A DNA stretch of 64,000 nucleotides. Origin: Pseudomonas cremoris (lineage in GTDB: Bacteria; Pseudomonadota; Gammaproteobacteria; Pseudomonadales; Pseudomonadaceae). The notes below the pieces were generated by a model, which did no database searches, had not been told where the DNA came from, and was given only the letters and a program-made list of their open reading frames with translations. The stretch is taken from assembly GCF_014230465.1 (NCBI RefSeq), contig NZ_JAAXCY010000014.1, forward strand, positions 1-64,000, written 5' to 3'. This document shows, in pieces, positions 8,778 to 16,790 of the stretch (positions are counted from its first letter, which is position 1; each line of letters begins with the position of its first letter). Both the position numbers and the translations under genes were made by a program.

Positions 8778-9472
8778 GGCTTTATATGCTTCATGTGAGT
8801 TTTTGACAGCTTTCCGCAGTTGAATAGCAGGTCAAGAATGCTAGCTTCGTGCGTAAAGTCTCCCCAAAGTTGGGGGTGCTGTGAGTAGTTAGAGTAGTCA
8901 AACCAAGTTATTTTTATGCCTGTTTCGGCAAAAATTGATTCCTCTAAATAACCTTTGGCTGCGGGGCCGGATATGTATTCTTGTGCGTTTGTTTGAATGC
9001 ATAAGTCGACAAGGCGTTGTGACTTTCCTGGTGTCAGTGAGTATTCCCAGGAGTATGAGATTTTTGTTCTTATATCTAGATAATTACAGATTGCGTCGAT
9101 AAATTGACGATTGAGTTGGCTGAGATTGGTGTGATGCATATTTAAATACAAAGGTTTTAACCATTCAGAAATTTCATCAAAGTGCGCAGACTTGCTGTAG
9201 TTGGCGACAATCGTCTTCCAGTGTTTCAATTGCCATCTGTCGTCGCGTAATTCAACATCTCTTATACGGCGGCTGATATCTGAGCCTGCAGGGATAGTTA
9301 GCCATTCAAGCCCTTTTGGCGTTTTAATTCTGTTGCGGTTTCGCCAATCATTTTTTGTATATTGCATGTCATCGTAGAGGATGAACTCATCCACGGCGGC
9401 GATTATGTCAAAATATCCCTTCCAAGGAATATAGTTGGATTGAAGAATTGCTATTTTCTTCATTTTGCGCAT
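8774..9472 (-). CDS. WbqC-family protein
   Basis: A 232-residue soluble protein. The WbqC-family signature IAILQSNYIPWKGYFDII sits at the N-terminus, followed by EFILYDDMQYTKNDWRNRN. WbqC proteins recur in O-antigen clusters and are suspected to be acyl- or aminoacyl-type modifiers of amino sugars, but their biochemistry is not firmly established. The start is ATG at 9472 or ATG at 9463; AGGAAG lies about 11 nt before the first. The frame is open further to 9595, but that extension is alanine-rich and unlike the family. It is the first gene of the nine-gene operon, so its promoter should lie in 9473-10319. Confidence 0.75.
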   Translation of the reverse strand: MRKMKKIAILQSNYIPWKGYFDIIAAVDEFILYDDMQYTKNDWRNRNRIKTPKGLEWLTIPAGSDISRRIRDVELRDDRWQLKHWKTIVANYSKSAHFDEISEWLKPLYLNMHHTNLSQLNRQFIDAICNYLDIRTKISYSWEYSLTPGKSQRLVDLCIQTNAQEYISGPAAKGYLEESIFAETGIKITWFDYSNYSQHPQLWGDFTHEASILDLLFNCGKLSKTHMKHIKP

Positions 9473-10319
9473 GTCATCGCGTTCTTCCTGAATGTGCTCA
9501 ACGTGAGCTGCAGCTGCAGCTGTCCGTGCTGGCCTATAGCCTATTTGACGATAGTTTGCGCGAAAATACTGTTGAGTGGCAAAGGAATATCGCACGCATT
9601 ATCGCGCACCTCGTATTTTTTGACCTTTTTGTGCACAAAGTCCTGCTACGACGGTCCACTGAGATCCTGTTTTAGGGCTCACATCACCACTGCGTTAAGC
9701 TTTGAAAGCGAGGTTCTGAAAATCAGAAAGGCAGGTGTGGTGTGGCAGGTTTTTCACCTCACGTGGATTGATAGGTTCTCTAGAGCTGATCGGCTGCTCT
9801 TGGCCGCCGAAGGTGCCTCGCGCTCGGCGGAACTAACGAACGGCTTTCCTAGCATGATGGCAAGCGAAACCCCTTGAGCGACGCTTGAGGTAAGGTCTTT
9901 CGTATTAATTGAAGTGCAATCTATCTACCACTGATAGCGCGCGAGTTGCGGCGGCTCTCCTCCGTGCTCGATCTAGCTTCATGCAGATAGCACTTACGCC
10001 TGGCCTTGGAAGCGTTGTTTTTCTAAGGTGCGCTAGACGTGGCGAGGCTGATGCTTCATAGCAAAATGCGTAATGACGCTGCCGCATCTGCGTAACAGTG
10101 GGTGTGAGTTTCGTGCTTTTTTGTCTCAAGATGCTGTCGCCGTGCTGACGGTATAGATAGTCGGCAATCGTCTCTTCCCTTATCGGTATAACGTCATTCA
10201 AATACATTGCGGCAGGGGCCTACGATACGGAGAAACGTTCAAAGTCCCTCCGTTATTTGTGCCTTGATTGAATGTCGCTTCCTATAAATTCGCCTTCAAC
10301 GCACGTTGTTTTTGCGCGC
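9473..10319. other. intergenic region at island edge, decayed-looking sequence
   Basis: These 850 bp separate the AT-rich glycan operon from the GC-rich ethanolamine permease gene. Composition changes gradually across it. No open frame gives a product I recognise; a 100-codon frame at 9905-10207 (minus) and a 171-codon frame at 9362-9877 (plus) look random. On the minus strand around 9760-9890 a short frame reads QGVSLAIMLGKPFVSS, which faintly recalls the C-terminal part of polysaccharide pyruvyl transferases, but stops flank it on both sides. The operon promoter is probably here, though no clear sigma-70 boxes stand out. Confidence 0.5.
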
Positions 10320-11684
10320 TCATAGCCCCGTCAACATCACATCCGCCGGCGCATCCGCACGGTCTTGCGCAGTCATCTGGAAGTACGCAAACCCTACCGC
10401 CATAAAGCCCAGGAAGATCAACCCGATCAGCGCGTTGAACCACGCCATTGCCACCAGGCACACCACCGCCAGTACCAGCGCAATACCCGGCACGATCGGG
10501 TAGCCCGGTGCACGAAAGGTCCGCTCCAGCAGGGGTTCGGTCTTACGCAGTTTAAACAGGCTGAGCATGCTCATGATGTACATCACGATGGCGCCGAATA
10601 CTGCCATGGTGATCATCGCTGCGGTCAGTGTCATGCCGCCCAGGTTGATCAAGCCATCGCTGTAGATGGCGGCGATGCCGACCACGCCGCCTGCAATGAT
10701 TGCTCGATGGGGTGTCTGGAAGCGCGACAGTTTGGCGAGGAAGGAGGGCAGGTAACCGGCGCGGGCGAGGGCGAAGAACTGGCGCGAGTAGCCGAGGATG
10801 ATGCCGTGGAAACTGGCTACCAGGCCGAACAGGCCGATCCACACCAGCATGTGTAACCAGCCGGAGCTGTCGCCTACGACGGTTTTCATGGCTTGTGGCA
10901 GTGGGTCGTTGATGTTGGACAGGCTGCGCCAGTCGCCCACGCCGCCGGCGAAGAACATTACGCCCATGGCCAGGACCACCAACGTGAGGATGCCGCTGAT
11001 GTAGGCTTTTGGAATGGTGCGCTTGGGATCTTTCGCTTCTTCGGCGGCCATGGCTGCGCCTTCGATGGCGAGGAAGAACCAGATGGCGAAGGGAATCGCG
11101 GCAAACATGCCGGCAATCGCTGGGGCGCCGAAGGTGTCGGAGCCGGCCCAGCCATTGAGGGCGAAATTGCTGAAGCTGAACGCCGGGGCAACCACGCCCA
11201 TGAACACCAGCAGTTCGGCGACGGCCAATACGCACACCACCAGCTCAAAAGTGGCGGCAAGTTTCACACCGAGGATGTTCAGGCCCATGAACACGATGTA
11301 GGCGCCGACGGCCGCATGTTTCGGGTCCAGAGCCGGGAATTGCACATTCAGGTAAGCGCCGATGGCCAAGGCAATGGCTGGCGGTGCGAAGACGAATTCG
11401 ATCAGGGTCGCAAGGCCGGCAATCAAGCCACCTTTCTCGCCAAACGCTCGACGGCTGTAGGCAAATGGCCCGCCGGCATGGGGAATGGCGGTAGTCAGCT
11501 CGGTGAAACTAAAGATAAAGCAGGTGTACATCGCGGCGACCATCAGCGAGGTCACCAGAAAGCCCAGGGTTCCGGCGACGCCCCAGCCGTAGCTCCAGCC
11601 GAAGTATTCCCCGGAGATCACCAGGCCTACGGCAATGCCCCATAGATGCAGGGTGCCTAGGGTGGGTTTGAGTTGTGTGTTCAT
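10320..11684 (-). CDS. eat: ethanolamine permease (APC superfamily)
   Basis: A 454-residue amino acid/polyamine/organocation transporter with 12 hydrophobic segments, the length of Pseudomonas ethanolamine permeases. The N-terminal block LHLWGIAVGLVISGEYFGWSYG and the central AIEGAAMAAEEAKDPKRTIPKA loop match the Eat family, which imports ethanolamine at the inner membrane for ammonia-lyase catabolism. The start is ATG at 11684 with GGGAGA 7 nt upstream; the open frame extends further without a ribosome site. No eutBC or regulator gene is adjacent, so the gene appears monocistronic here. It is divergent from kdpF. Confidence 0.85.
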   Translation of the reverse strand: MNTQLKPTLGTLHLWGIAVGLVISGEYFGWSYGWGVAGTLGFLVTSLMVAAMYTCFIFSFTELTTAIPHAGGPFAYSRRAFGEKGGLIAGLATLIEFVFAPPAIALAIGAYLNVQFPALDPKHAAVGAYIVFMGLNILGVKLAATFELVVCVLAVAELLVFMGVVAPAFSFSNFALNGWAGSDTFGAPAIAGMFAAIPFAIWFFLAIEGAAMAAEEAKDPKRTIPKAYISGILTLVVLAMGVMFFAGGVGDWRSLSNINDPLPQAMKTVVGDSSGWLHMLVWIGLFGLVASFHGIILGYSRQFFALARAGYLPSFLAKLSRFQTPHRAIIAGGVVGIAAIYSDGLINLGGMTLTAAMITMAVFGAIVMYIMSMLSLFKLRKTEPLLERTFRAPGYPIVPGIALVLAVVCLVAMAWFNALIGLIFLGFMAVGFAYFQMTAQDRADAPADVMLTGL

Positions 11685-11852
11685 GTGTTGCTCTCCCTGA
11701 ACCGGTTGGAATGATTCAAGGTGTTGCAGTGGACATGCCATGCCAGGCATCTGTGTCGTAAAGCGGCGTAATTGTCGCCAAAGAGACGGTTTGGCGTTTG
11801 AAAGTTTCCGTCATTGCACCAGATAAGTGCGGTGCTGCTTGGGCTGCCGTCA

Positions 11853-11879
11853 TCGCGGGCAAGCCCGCTCCCACATTGG
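11853..11879. repeat. single REP element
   Basis: CGCGGGCAAGCCCGCTCCCAC followed by ATT is one arm of the REP family seen as inverted pairs elsewhere in the window. No second arm is found nearby. It lies between eat and kdpF. The remainder of the 391-bp gap (11685-12075) holds the eat promoter side and the kdp control region. Confidence 0.75.
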
Positions 11880-11963
11880 ACCGTGTATTTCCTGTTGAAA
11901 CGCCGTCGAGTGTGGGCCCCTCCCAGCCACCACAAAACCCCCTGTAAACCCCGCATAAACCCA

Positions 11964-12018
11964 CTCTTTACGCCGTCTTTACGCCCCACCCACTCCCTCG
12001 CTCTCGTTCCTTTACGCC
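11964..12018 (+). promoter_or_regulatory. tandem direct repeats upstream of kdpF, probable KdpE operator
   Basis: CTCTTTACGCC at 11964-11974 is followed immediately by GTCTTTACGCC at 11975-11985, one helical turn apart. A third copy, TCCTTTACGCC, is at 12008-12018. They end 58 bp before the kdpF start. E. coli KdpE binds a T-rich TTTACAC-type sequence upstream of kdpFABC, so these repeats are the natural candidate operator. Binding is inferred. Confidence 0.5.
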
Positions 12019-12075
12019 ACTCCTGCGGACAATTGCCCCACACGCGGCAATACGCCGCTAAACGGAGAGACTTCC

Positions 12076-12165
12076 ATGAGCGTTCTGGACGGGGTGTCAC
12101 TGCTATTGGCCGTGGCGCTGTTCATTTATCTGCTGGTTGCGCTGTTACGCGCGGATCGGAACTAG
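12076..12165 (+). CDS. kdpF: KdpF, small subunit of K+-transporting ATPase
   Basis: A 29-residue peptide that is essentially one membrane helix (residues 4-24) ending in LLRADRN. This is the size and type of KdpF, which stabilises the KdpABC complex in the inner membrane. GGAGAG lies about 6 nt before the ATG. The stop is 9 bp upstream of the kdpA start, and the TAGGAG spanning the stop supplies the kdpA ribosome site. First gene of the kdp operon. Confidence 0.92.
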   Translation: MSVLDGVSLLLAVALFIYLLVALLRADRN

Positions 12166-12174
12166 GAGCGGGCC

Positions 12175-13869
12175 ATGCACAGTTATGACTATTGGCTGAT
12201 CATTGCCTTCTTTGCCGTGGTGTTGGTGCCAGCACCGTTTCTGGGGCGATTCTATTACAAGGTGATGGAAGGCCAGCGCACGTGGCTGAGCCCGGTTCTG
12301 GGGCCCGTCGAAAATGCCTGTTATCGCCTGTCCGGTGTCGACGCGCATGAAGAGCAGAGCTGGCAGAAGTACACCTTGGCGCTGTTGGCATTCAACCTCG
12401 CCGGTTTCGTTTTGCTGTTCGCGATCCTGCTGTTCCAGGACTATCTCCCACTGAACCCGCAGAAATTGCCGGGGCAGGAGTGGACACTGGCCTTCAACAC
12501 CGCGGTCAGTTTCATGACCAACACCAACTGGCAGTCCTACAGCGGTGAGGCATCCCTCAGCTACCTCAGCCAGATGGCGGGACTGACCGTGCAGAACTTC
12601 GTCAGTGCTGCCACTGGCCTCGCAGTCCTGGTCGCGTTGTGCCGTGGGATTGGTCGCAAATCCACCAAGACTTTGGGCAACTTCTGGGTCGATATGACCC
12701 GCGCCACGCTCTATGGCTTGCTGCCGTTGTGCCTGGTGCTGGCGTTGTTTCTGGTCTGGCAGGGCGTGCCACAGACCTTCGCGCATTACGTCGATGCAGT
12801 GACGATGCAAGGTGTGGATCAGGTGATCCCCTTGGGCCCGGCAGCCAGCCAGATTGCGATCAAGCAATTGGGCACCAACGGTGGCGGCTTCTTTGGCGTC
12901 AACTCGGCGCACCCGTTTGAAGACCCGACAGCCTGGGCCAACCTGTTTGAGTTGGCGGCGATCATCCTGATCCCGGTGGCACTGGTGTTCACCTTTGGCC
13001 ACTACGTTAAAGACCTGCGTCAGAGTCGCGCGATCCTCGGCTGCATGCTGGCGCTGTTCCTGATCGGCGGTGCGACCTCGCTGTGGGCCGAGTATCAGCC
13101 CAACCCGACGCTGAATAACCCGGCCGTCGAGCAAACCGCACCGTTGGAAGGTAAGGAAGCACGCTTCGGTACCACCGGCACGGTGCTCTGGTCGGTGACC
13201 ACGACGGCGGCGTCCAACGGTTCGGTCAACGGCATGCAGGACAGCCTCAACCCCCTCAGTGGCATGGTGGCGCTGGTCAACATGATGGTCGGCGAAGTGA
13301 TCTTCGGCGGTGTGGGCGCCGGTATGTACGGCATGCTGCTGAACGTGTTGATCGCGGTGTTCCTCGCCGGGTTGATGATTGGCCGTACGCCGGAATACCT
13401 GGGCAAGAAACTCCAGGCCAAGGAAGTGCAATTACTGGTGGTGACCTTGCTAGTGATGCCGGTGGGCACCTTGGTGCTGGGCGCCATCGCCGCCAGCTTG
13501 CCGGGTCCGGCGGGTGCTATCAGCAACCCCGGCCCCCATGGTTTCAGCCAGTTGCTCTATGCCTACACCTCAGCCAGTGCCAACAACGGCTCTGCGTTTG
13601 GTGGTTTCAGTGCCAACACTGCGTTCCACAACCTGATGTTGGGCCTGGGCATGTTGATCGGCCGCTTCGGCTACATCCTTCCGGTACTCGCCCTGGCGGG
13701 CAGCCTGGCAATGAAGAAGACCGCGCCGATTGGCCAGAACAGCTTTCCCACCCATGGCCCACTGTTCGTGACCCTATTGACCGTGACCATTTTGCTGGTA
13801 GGCGGCCTGACTTTCCTGCCGACCCTGGCGCTGGGCCCGATTGCTGAACACCTGAGCATGGGCTTCTGA
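12175..13869 (+). CDS. kdpA: potassium-transporting ATPase subunit KdpA
   Basis: A 564-residue inner-membrane protein with about ten membrane helices. KdpA is the K+-selective, channel-like subunit of the KdpFABC P-type ATPase. Selectivity-filter-like stretches are visible, including NTNWQSY near residue 118, [19 protein letters not shown] near 231-249, and [10 protein letters not shown] near 462. Full family length with no interruption. GGAG precedes the ATG. It lies 9 bp from kdpF and 11 bp from the kdpB start chosen here. Confidence 0.97.
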   Translation: MHSYDYWLIIAFFAVVLVPAPFLGRFYYKVMEGQRTWLSPVLGPVENACYRLSGVDAHEEQSWQKYTLALLAFNLAGFVLLFAILLFQDYLPLNPQKLPGQEWTLAFNTAVSFMTNTNWQSYSGEASLSYLSQMAGLTVQNFVSAATGLAVLVALCRGIGRKSTKTLGNFWVDMTRATLYGLLPLCLVLALFLVWQGVPQTFAHYVDAVTMQGVDQVIPLGPAASQIAIKQLGTNGGGFFGVNSAHPFEDPTAWANLFELAAIILIPVALVFTFGHYVKDLRQSRAILGCMLALFLIGGATSLWAEYQPNPTLNNPAVEQTAPLEGKEARFGTTGTVLWSVTTTAASNGSVNGMQDSLNPLSGMVALVNMMVGEVIFGGVGAGMYGMLLNVLIAVFLAGLMIGRTPEYLGKKLQAKEVQLLVVTLLVMPVGTLVLGAIAASLPGPAGAISNPGPHGFSQLLYAYTSASANNGSAFGGFSANTAFHNLMLGLGMLIGRFGYILPVLALAGSLAMKKTAPIGQNSFPTHGPLFVTLLTVTILLVGGLTFLPTLALGPIAEHLSMGF

Positions 13870-13880
13870 GGGATATGAAA

Positions 13881-15938
13881 ATGAATATGCCTGCAAAAAA
13901 CGCCGCTCCTGTGCAAACCCAGGAGCCTGCCAAAACCGCCATCTCTGCGCTGTGGCGCCCTGCGCTGGTCCAGGCGTTCGTCAAGCTGGACCCGCGTCAA
14001 CTGCAGCGTTCCCCGGTCATGCTGGTGGTCGAATTGACCGCCATCCTCACCACCGTGCTGTGCTTTGTGCCGGAAACCACTGTACCGACCTACGTCGCCG
14101 TACAGATCGCCGTGTGGCTGTGGTTCACCGTGCTGTTCGCCAACTTCGCCGAAGCCTTGGCCGAAGGGCGTGGCAAGGCCCGCGCCGACAGCCTCAAGGC
14201 TGGCAGCGAAGGCTTGAGTGCAAGGCGTAAAGAGGCCGATGGCAGCTTCAAGGTCGTGCCGGCTACCAGCTTGCGCAAAGGTGATGTGGTGCGCGTCGCC
14301 GCCGGGGAAATGATCCCCGGTGACGGCGAGGTCATCGAAGGTATCGCGGCGGTCAACGAAGCGGCGATCACCGGTGAATCCGCGCCGGTCATCCGTGAGT
14401 CCGGTGGCGATCGTTCGGCTGTCACCGGCAACACCCGCCTGGTGTCGGACTGGTTGTTGGTGCGTATTACCGTCAACCCCGGTGAGTCCACGCTCGACCG
14501 CATGATCGCCCTGGTAGAAGGCGCCAAACGCCAGAAAACCCCCAACGAAGTGGCGCTGGATATCCTGCTGATCGGCCTGACGCTGATCTTCCTGCTGGTG
14601 GTGGTGACCCTGCAGCCGTTCGCCCACTTTGCCAATGGCAGCTTGCCGCTGGTGTTCTTGGTTGCGCTGTTGGTGACGCTGATTCCTACCACCATCGGCG
14701 GCTTGTTGTCGGCCATCGGTATCGCCGGCATGGACCGCCTGGTGCGTCTCAACGTGATCGCCAAATCCGGGCGTGCCGTGGAAGCAGCAGGTGACGTACA
14801 TGTGTTGCTGTTGGATAAAACCGGCACCATCACCTTTGGAAATCGTCGCTGTGCAGCAGTCATCGCAGCGCCTGGCGTCAGTGGCCGTGACTTGGCCGAA
14901 GGCGCCCTGTTGGCTTCGCTGGCAGACGACACCGCAGAAGGCAAATCCATTGTTGAATACCTGCGTGCCTTGCACCCGCAAGCCGAGCCGTCGCTGGACC
15001 AACTGACCTCGGTGCCCTTCAGTGCCGAAACCCGTTTGTCCGGTGTCGATTACCAAGGCCGTGTATTCCGTAAAGGCGCGGTGGACTCGCTGCTCGCTTT
15101 CATCGGCCAACAACGTCGTGACTTGCAACCTGCGTTGTCGCGGGAGATCGACAAGATCGCACAAAGCGGCGGCACCCCGTTGCTGGTGTGCGCCGACGGT
15201 AAGTTGCTCGGTGCAATCCACCTCAAGGACGTGGTCAAACCCGGTATCCGTGAACGTTTCGCCGAACTGCGCAAGCTGGGCATCCGTACCGTGATGGTCA
15301 CCGGCGACAATCCACTCACCGCTGCCGCAATTGCTGCTGAAGCGGGCGTGGACGACGTATTGGCCGAAGCCACCCCGGAGAAAAAACTCGCGCGCATTCG
15401 TCACGAGCAGAACGACGGTCGCCTGGTTGCCATGTGCGGCGACGGCGCCAACGATGCACCGGCCTTGGCCCAAGCTGACGTTGGCATGGCGATGAATGAC
15501 GGCACCCAAGCCGCTCGCGAAGCCGCCAACATGGTCGACCTCGACAGCGACCCGACCAAGCTGCTGGACGTGGTGCAGATCGGCAAGGAATTGCTGGTGA
15601 CCCGTGGCGCACTTACCACCTTCTCCATCGCCAACGACGTGGCCAAGTACTTCGCGATCCTGCCGGCGCTGTTCGCCTCGATCTACCCGCAACTGGGCGT
15701 GCTCAACGTGATGCACCTGCAGAGCCCGCAAAGCGCGATTCTCTCGGCCATCGTGTTCAACGCCCTGATCATCGTGGTGCTGATTCCCCTGGCGCTGCGC
15801 GGTGTACGGGTGCAGGCGGCGAGTGCGGCGGCGTTGCTGCGTCGCAACCTGCTGATCTACGGGCTGGGTGGGATTCTGGTGCCGTTCGTAGGCATTAAGG
15901 CCATCGACATGCTGCTGACCGCGCTCCACCTGGTGTAA
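13881..15938 (+). CDS. kdpB: potassium-transporting ATPase subunit KdpB
   Basis: A 685-residue P-type ATPase, the catalytic subunit of KdpFABC. It has the TGES actuator motif ([10 protein letters not shown]), the phosphorylated aspartate in [12 protein letters not shown] near residue 312, and the hinge motif [21 protein letters not shown] at 13881 is preferred over ATG at 13875, because GAGGG ends 8 nt before the former and only 2 nt before the latter. The protein couples ATP hydrolysis to K+ import at the inner membrane. A REP pair, not the usual tight junction, separates it from kdpC. Confidence 0.96.
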   Translation: MNMPAKNAAPVQTQEPAKTAISALWRPALVQAFVKLDPRQLQRSPVMLVVELTAILTTVLCFVPETTVPTYVAVQIAVWLWFTVLFANFAEALAEGRGKARADSLKAGSEGLSARRKEADGSFKVVPATSLRKGDVVRVAAGEMIPGDGEVIEGIAAVNEAAITGESAPVIRESGGDRSAVTGNTRLVSDWLLVRITVNPGESTLDRMIALVEGAKRQKTPNEVALDILLIGLTLIFLLVVVTLQPFAHFANGSLPLVFLVALLVTLIPTTIGGLLSAIGIAGMDRLVRLNVIAKSGRAVEAAGDVHVLLLDKTGTITFGNRRCAAVIAAPGVSGRDLAEGALLASLADDTAEGKSIVEYLRALHPQAEPSLDQLTSVPFSAETRLSGVDYQGRVFRKGAVDSLLAFIGQQRRDLQPALSREIDKIAQSGGTPLLVCADGKLLGAIHLKDVVKPGIRERFAELRKLGIRTVMVTGDNPLTAAAIAAEAGVDDVLAEATPEKKLARIRHEQNDGRLVAMCGDGANDAPALAQADVGMAMNDGTQAAREAANMVDLDSDPTKLLDVVQIGKELLVTRGALTTFSIANDVAKYFAILPALFASIYPQLGVLNVMHLQSPQSAILSAIVFNALIIVVLIPLALRGVRVQAASAAALLRRNLLIYGLGGILVPFVGIKAIDMLLTALHLV

Positions 15939-15941
15939 CCC

Positions 15942-16075
15942 TGTAGTGAGCGGGCTTGTCCCGCGCTGGGTGGCGAAGCCGCCCCAATCAGGACGCCGCG
16001 GTGTTTCAGGAAGACCGAGGTGTCTGGTTTTAGGGCGGCTCCGCCCCCCAGCGCGGGACAAGCCCGCTCACTACA
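15942..16075. repeat. inverted REP pair between kdpB and kdpC
   Basis: TGTAGTGAGCGGGCTTGTCC at 15942 onward, continuing to about 15985, is mirrored by 16033-16075 ending GGACAAGCCCGCTCACTACA. Arms are about 43 nt with a 47-nt centre. The long arm includes GGGGCGGC, a variant of the REPs elsewhere in the window. A fragment with the same GCCCGCTCACTACA end lies just after the cysB stop at 52033-52046. The transcript should form a large hairpin inside the kdp operon. Confidence 0.85.
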
Positions 16076-16107
16076 AGTACGTATTCCACGCAATTGAGGA
16101 ATTTGAA

Positions 16108-16653
16108 ATGTCCAACATAATCCGTCCAGCGCTGAGCCTGCTGGTCCTCATGACCCTGGTCACCGGCGTCGCCTACCCCTTGGTGGTGACCGGCGTCGCT
16201 CAAGTTGCCTTTCCCGACCAGGCCAATGGCAGCCTGGTGCGCGATGACAGCGGCAAGGTGCGCGGGTCCAGCCTGATCGCCCAGGATTTTACCGGTGACA
16301 ACTGGTTTCATCCGCGTCCTTCGGCGGGCGCATTTGCTACGGTTTCCAGCAGCGCCAGTAACTTTGGCCCCAGCAATCCGGCACTGGCCACGCGCATTTT
16401 CGACGACGCGAACAAACAACTTGTACCTCGCCAGGGGCCGGTGCCTTTGGTGTCGCTGACTACCTCTGGCAGCGGTCTTGATCCACACTTGCCACCACAG
16501 GCGATTGCCTATCAACTGGCGCGGGTGGCAGCAGCGCGGAATGTACCGGTGTCGACCTTGCAACGGTTGCTGGATGAGCACATAGAAAGCCCGTTGGTGG
16601 GCCCGCCGGTAGTGAACGTGCTGGCGCTGAACATGGCCCTGGAAAAACTCTGA
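16108..16653 (+). CDS. kdpC: potassium-transporting ATPase subunit KdpC
   Basis: A 181-residue protein with one N-terminal membrane helix (about residues 8-30) and a periplasmic domain. The FHPRPSAG and SNFGPSNP blocks typical of KdpC are present, and the C-terminal part ends in the usual NVLALN region. KdpC acts as a catalytic chaperone raising nucleotide affinity of KdpB. TGAGGA lies 8 nt before the ATG. The frame is open upstream into the REP pair, but that sequence is not coding. REP pairs flank the gene on both sides. Confidence 0.95.
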   Translation: MSNIIRPALSLLVLMTLVTGVAYPLVVTGVAQVAFPDQANGSLVRDDSGKVRGSSLIAQDFTGDNWFHPRPSAGAFATVSSSASNFGPSNPALATRIFDDANKQLVPRQGPVPLVSLTTSGSGLDPHLPPQAIAYQLARVAAARNVPVSTLQRLLDEHIESPLVGPPVVNVLALNMALEKL

Positions 16654-16658
16654 ACCCC

Positions 16659-16748
16659 TGTGGGAGCGGGCTTGCTCGCGAAGGCGGCATATCTGCCAGT
16701 ACCTCCGTCACTGACAGACCGCTTTCGCGAGCAAGCCCGCTCCCACAT
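16659..16748. repeat. inverted REP pair between kdpC and kdpD
   Basis: TGTGGGAGCGGGCTTGCTCG and the following CGAA are mirrored by TTCGCGAGCAAGCCCGCTCC and CACA, with a centre of about 40 nt. This is the common REP type of the window and starts 6 bp after the kdpC stop. It divides the transporter genes from the sensor genes and may stop 3' decay or attenuate read-through. Confidence 0.88.
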
Positions 16749-16790
16749 TGGATCTTCAGTGAACTTTAATACCTGAAGGAACCCCCCAGC

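Noticed and set aside
9905..10207. 100-codon minus-strand frame in the island boundary
   Set aside because: Arg-rich C-terminal part, no ribosome site or recognisable motif, and it lies in the decayed transition region.
10893..11645. 250-codon plus-strand frame over the ethanolamine permease gene
   Set aside because: Gly, His and Gln-rich low-complexity translation antisense to a clear transporter; no ribosome site.
12145..16061. Long open frames antisense to kdpA and kdpB (428 and 796 codons)
   Set aside because: They run opposite to well-conserved genes in GC-rich DNA, are rich in Gln, His and Arg, and have no family resemblance. They are shadows of the codon bias of kdpA and kdpB.
16659..16748. 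REP pairs considered as CRISPR repeats, att sites or ordinary terminators
   Set aside because: Each is an inverted pair scattered between unrelated genes, not a regular direct-repeat array with unique spacers. There is no U-tract after the stems and no integrase nearby.
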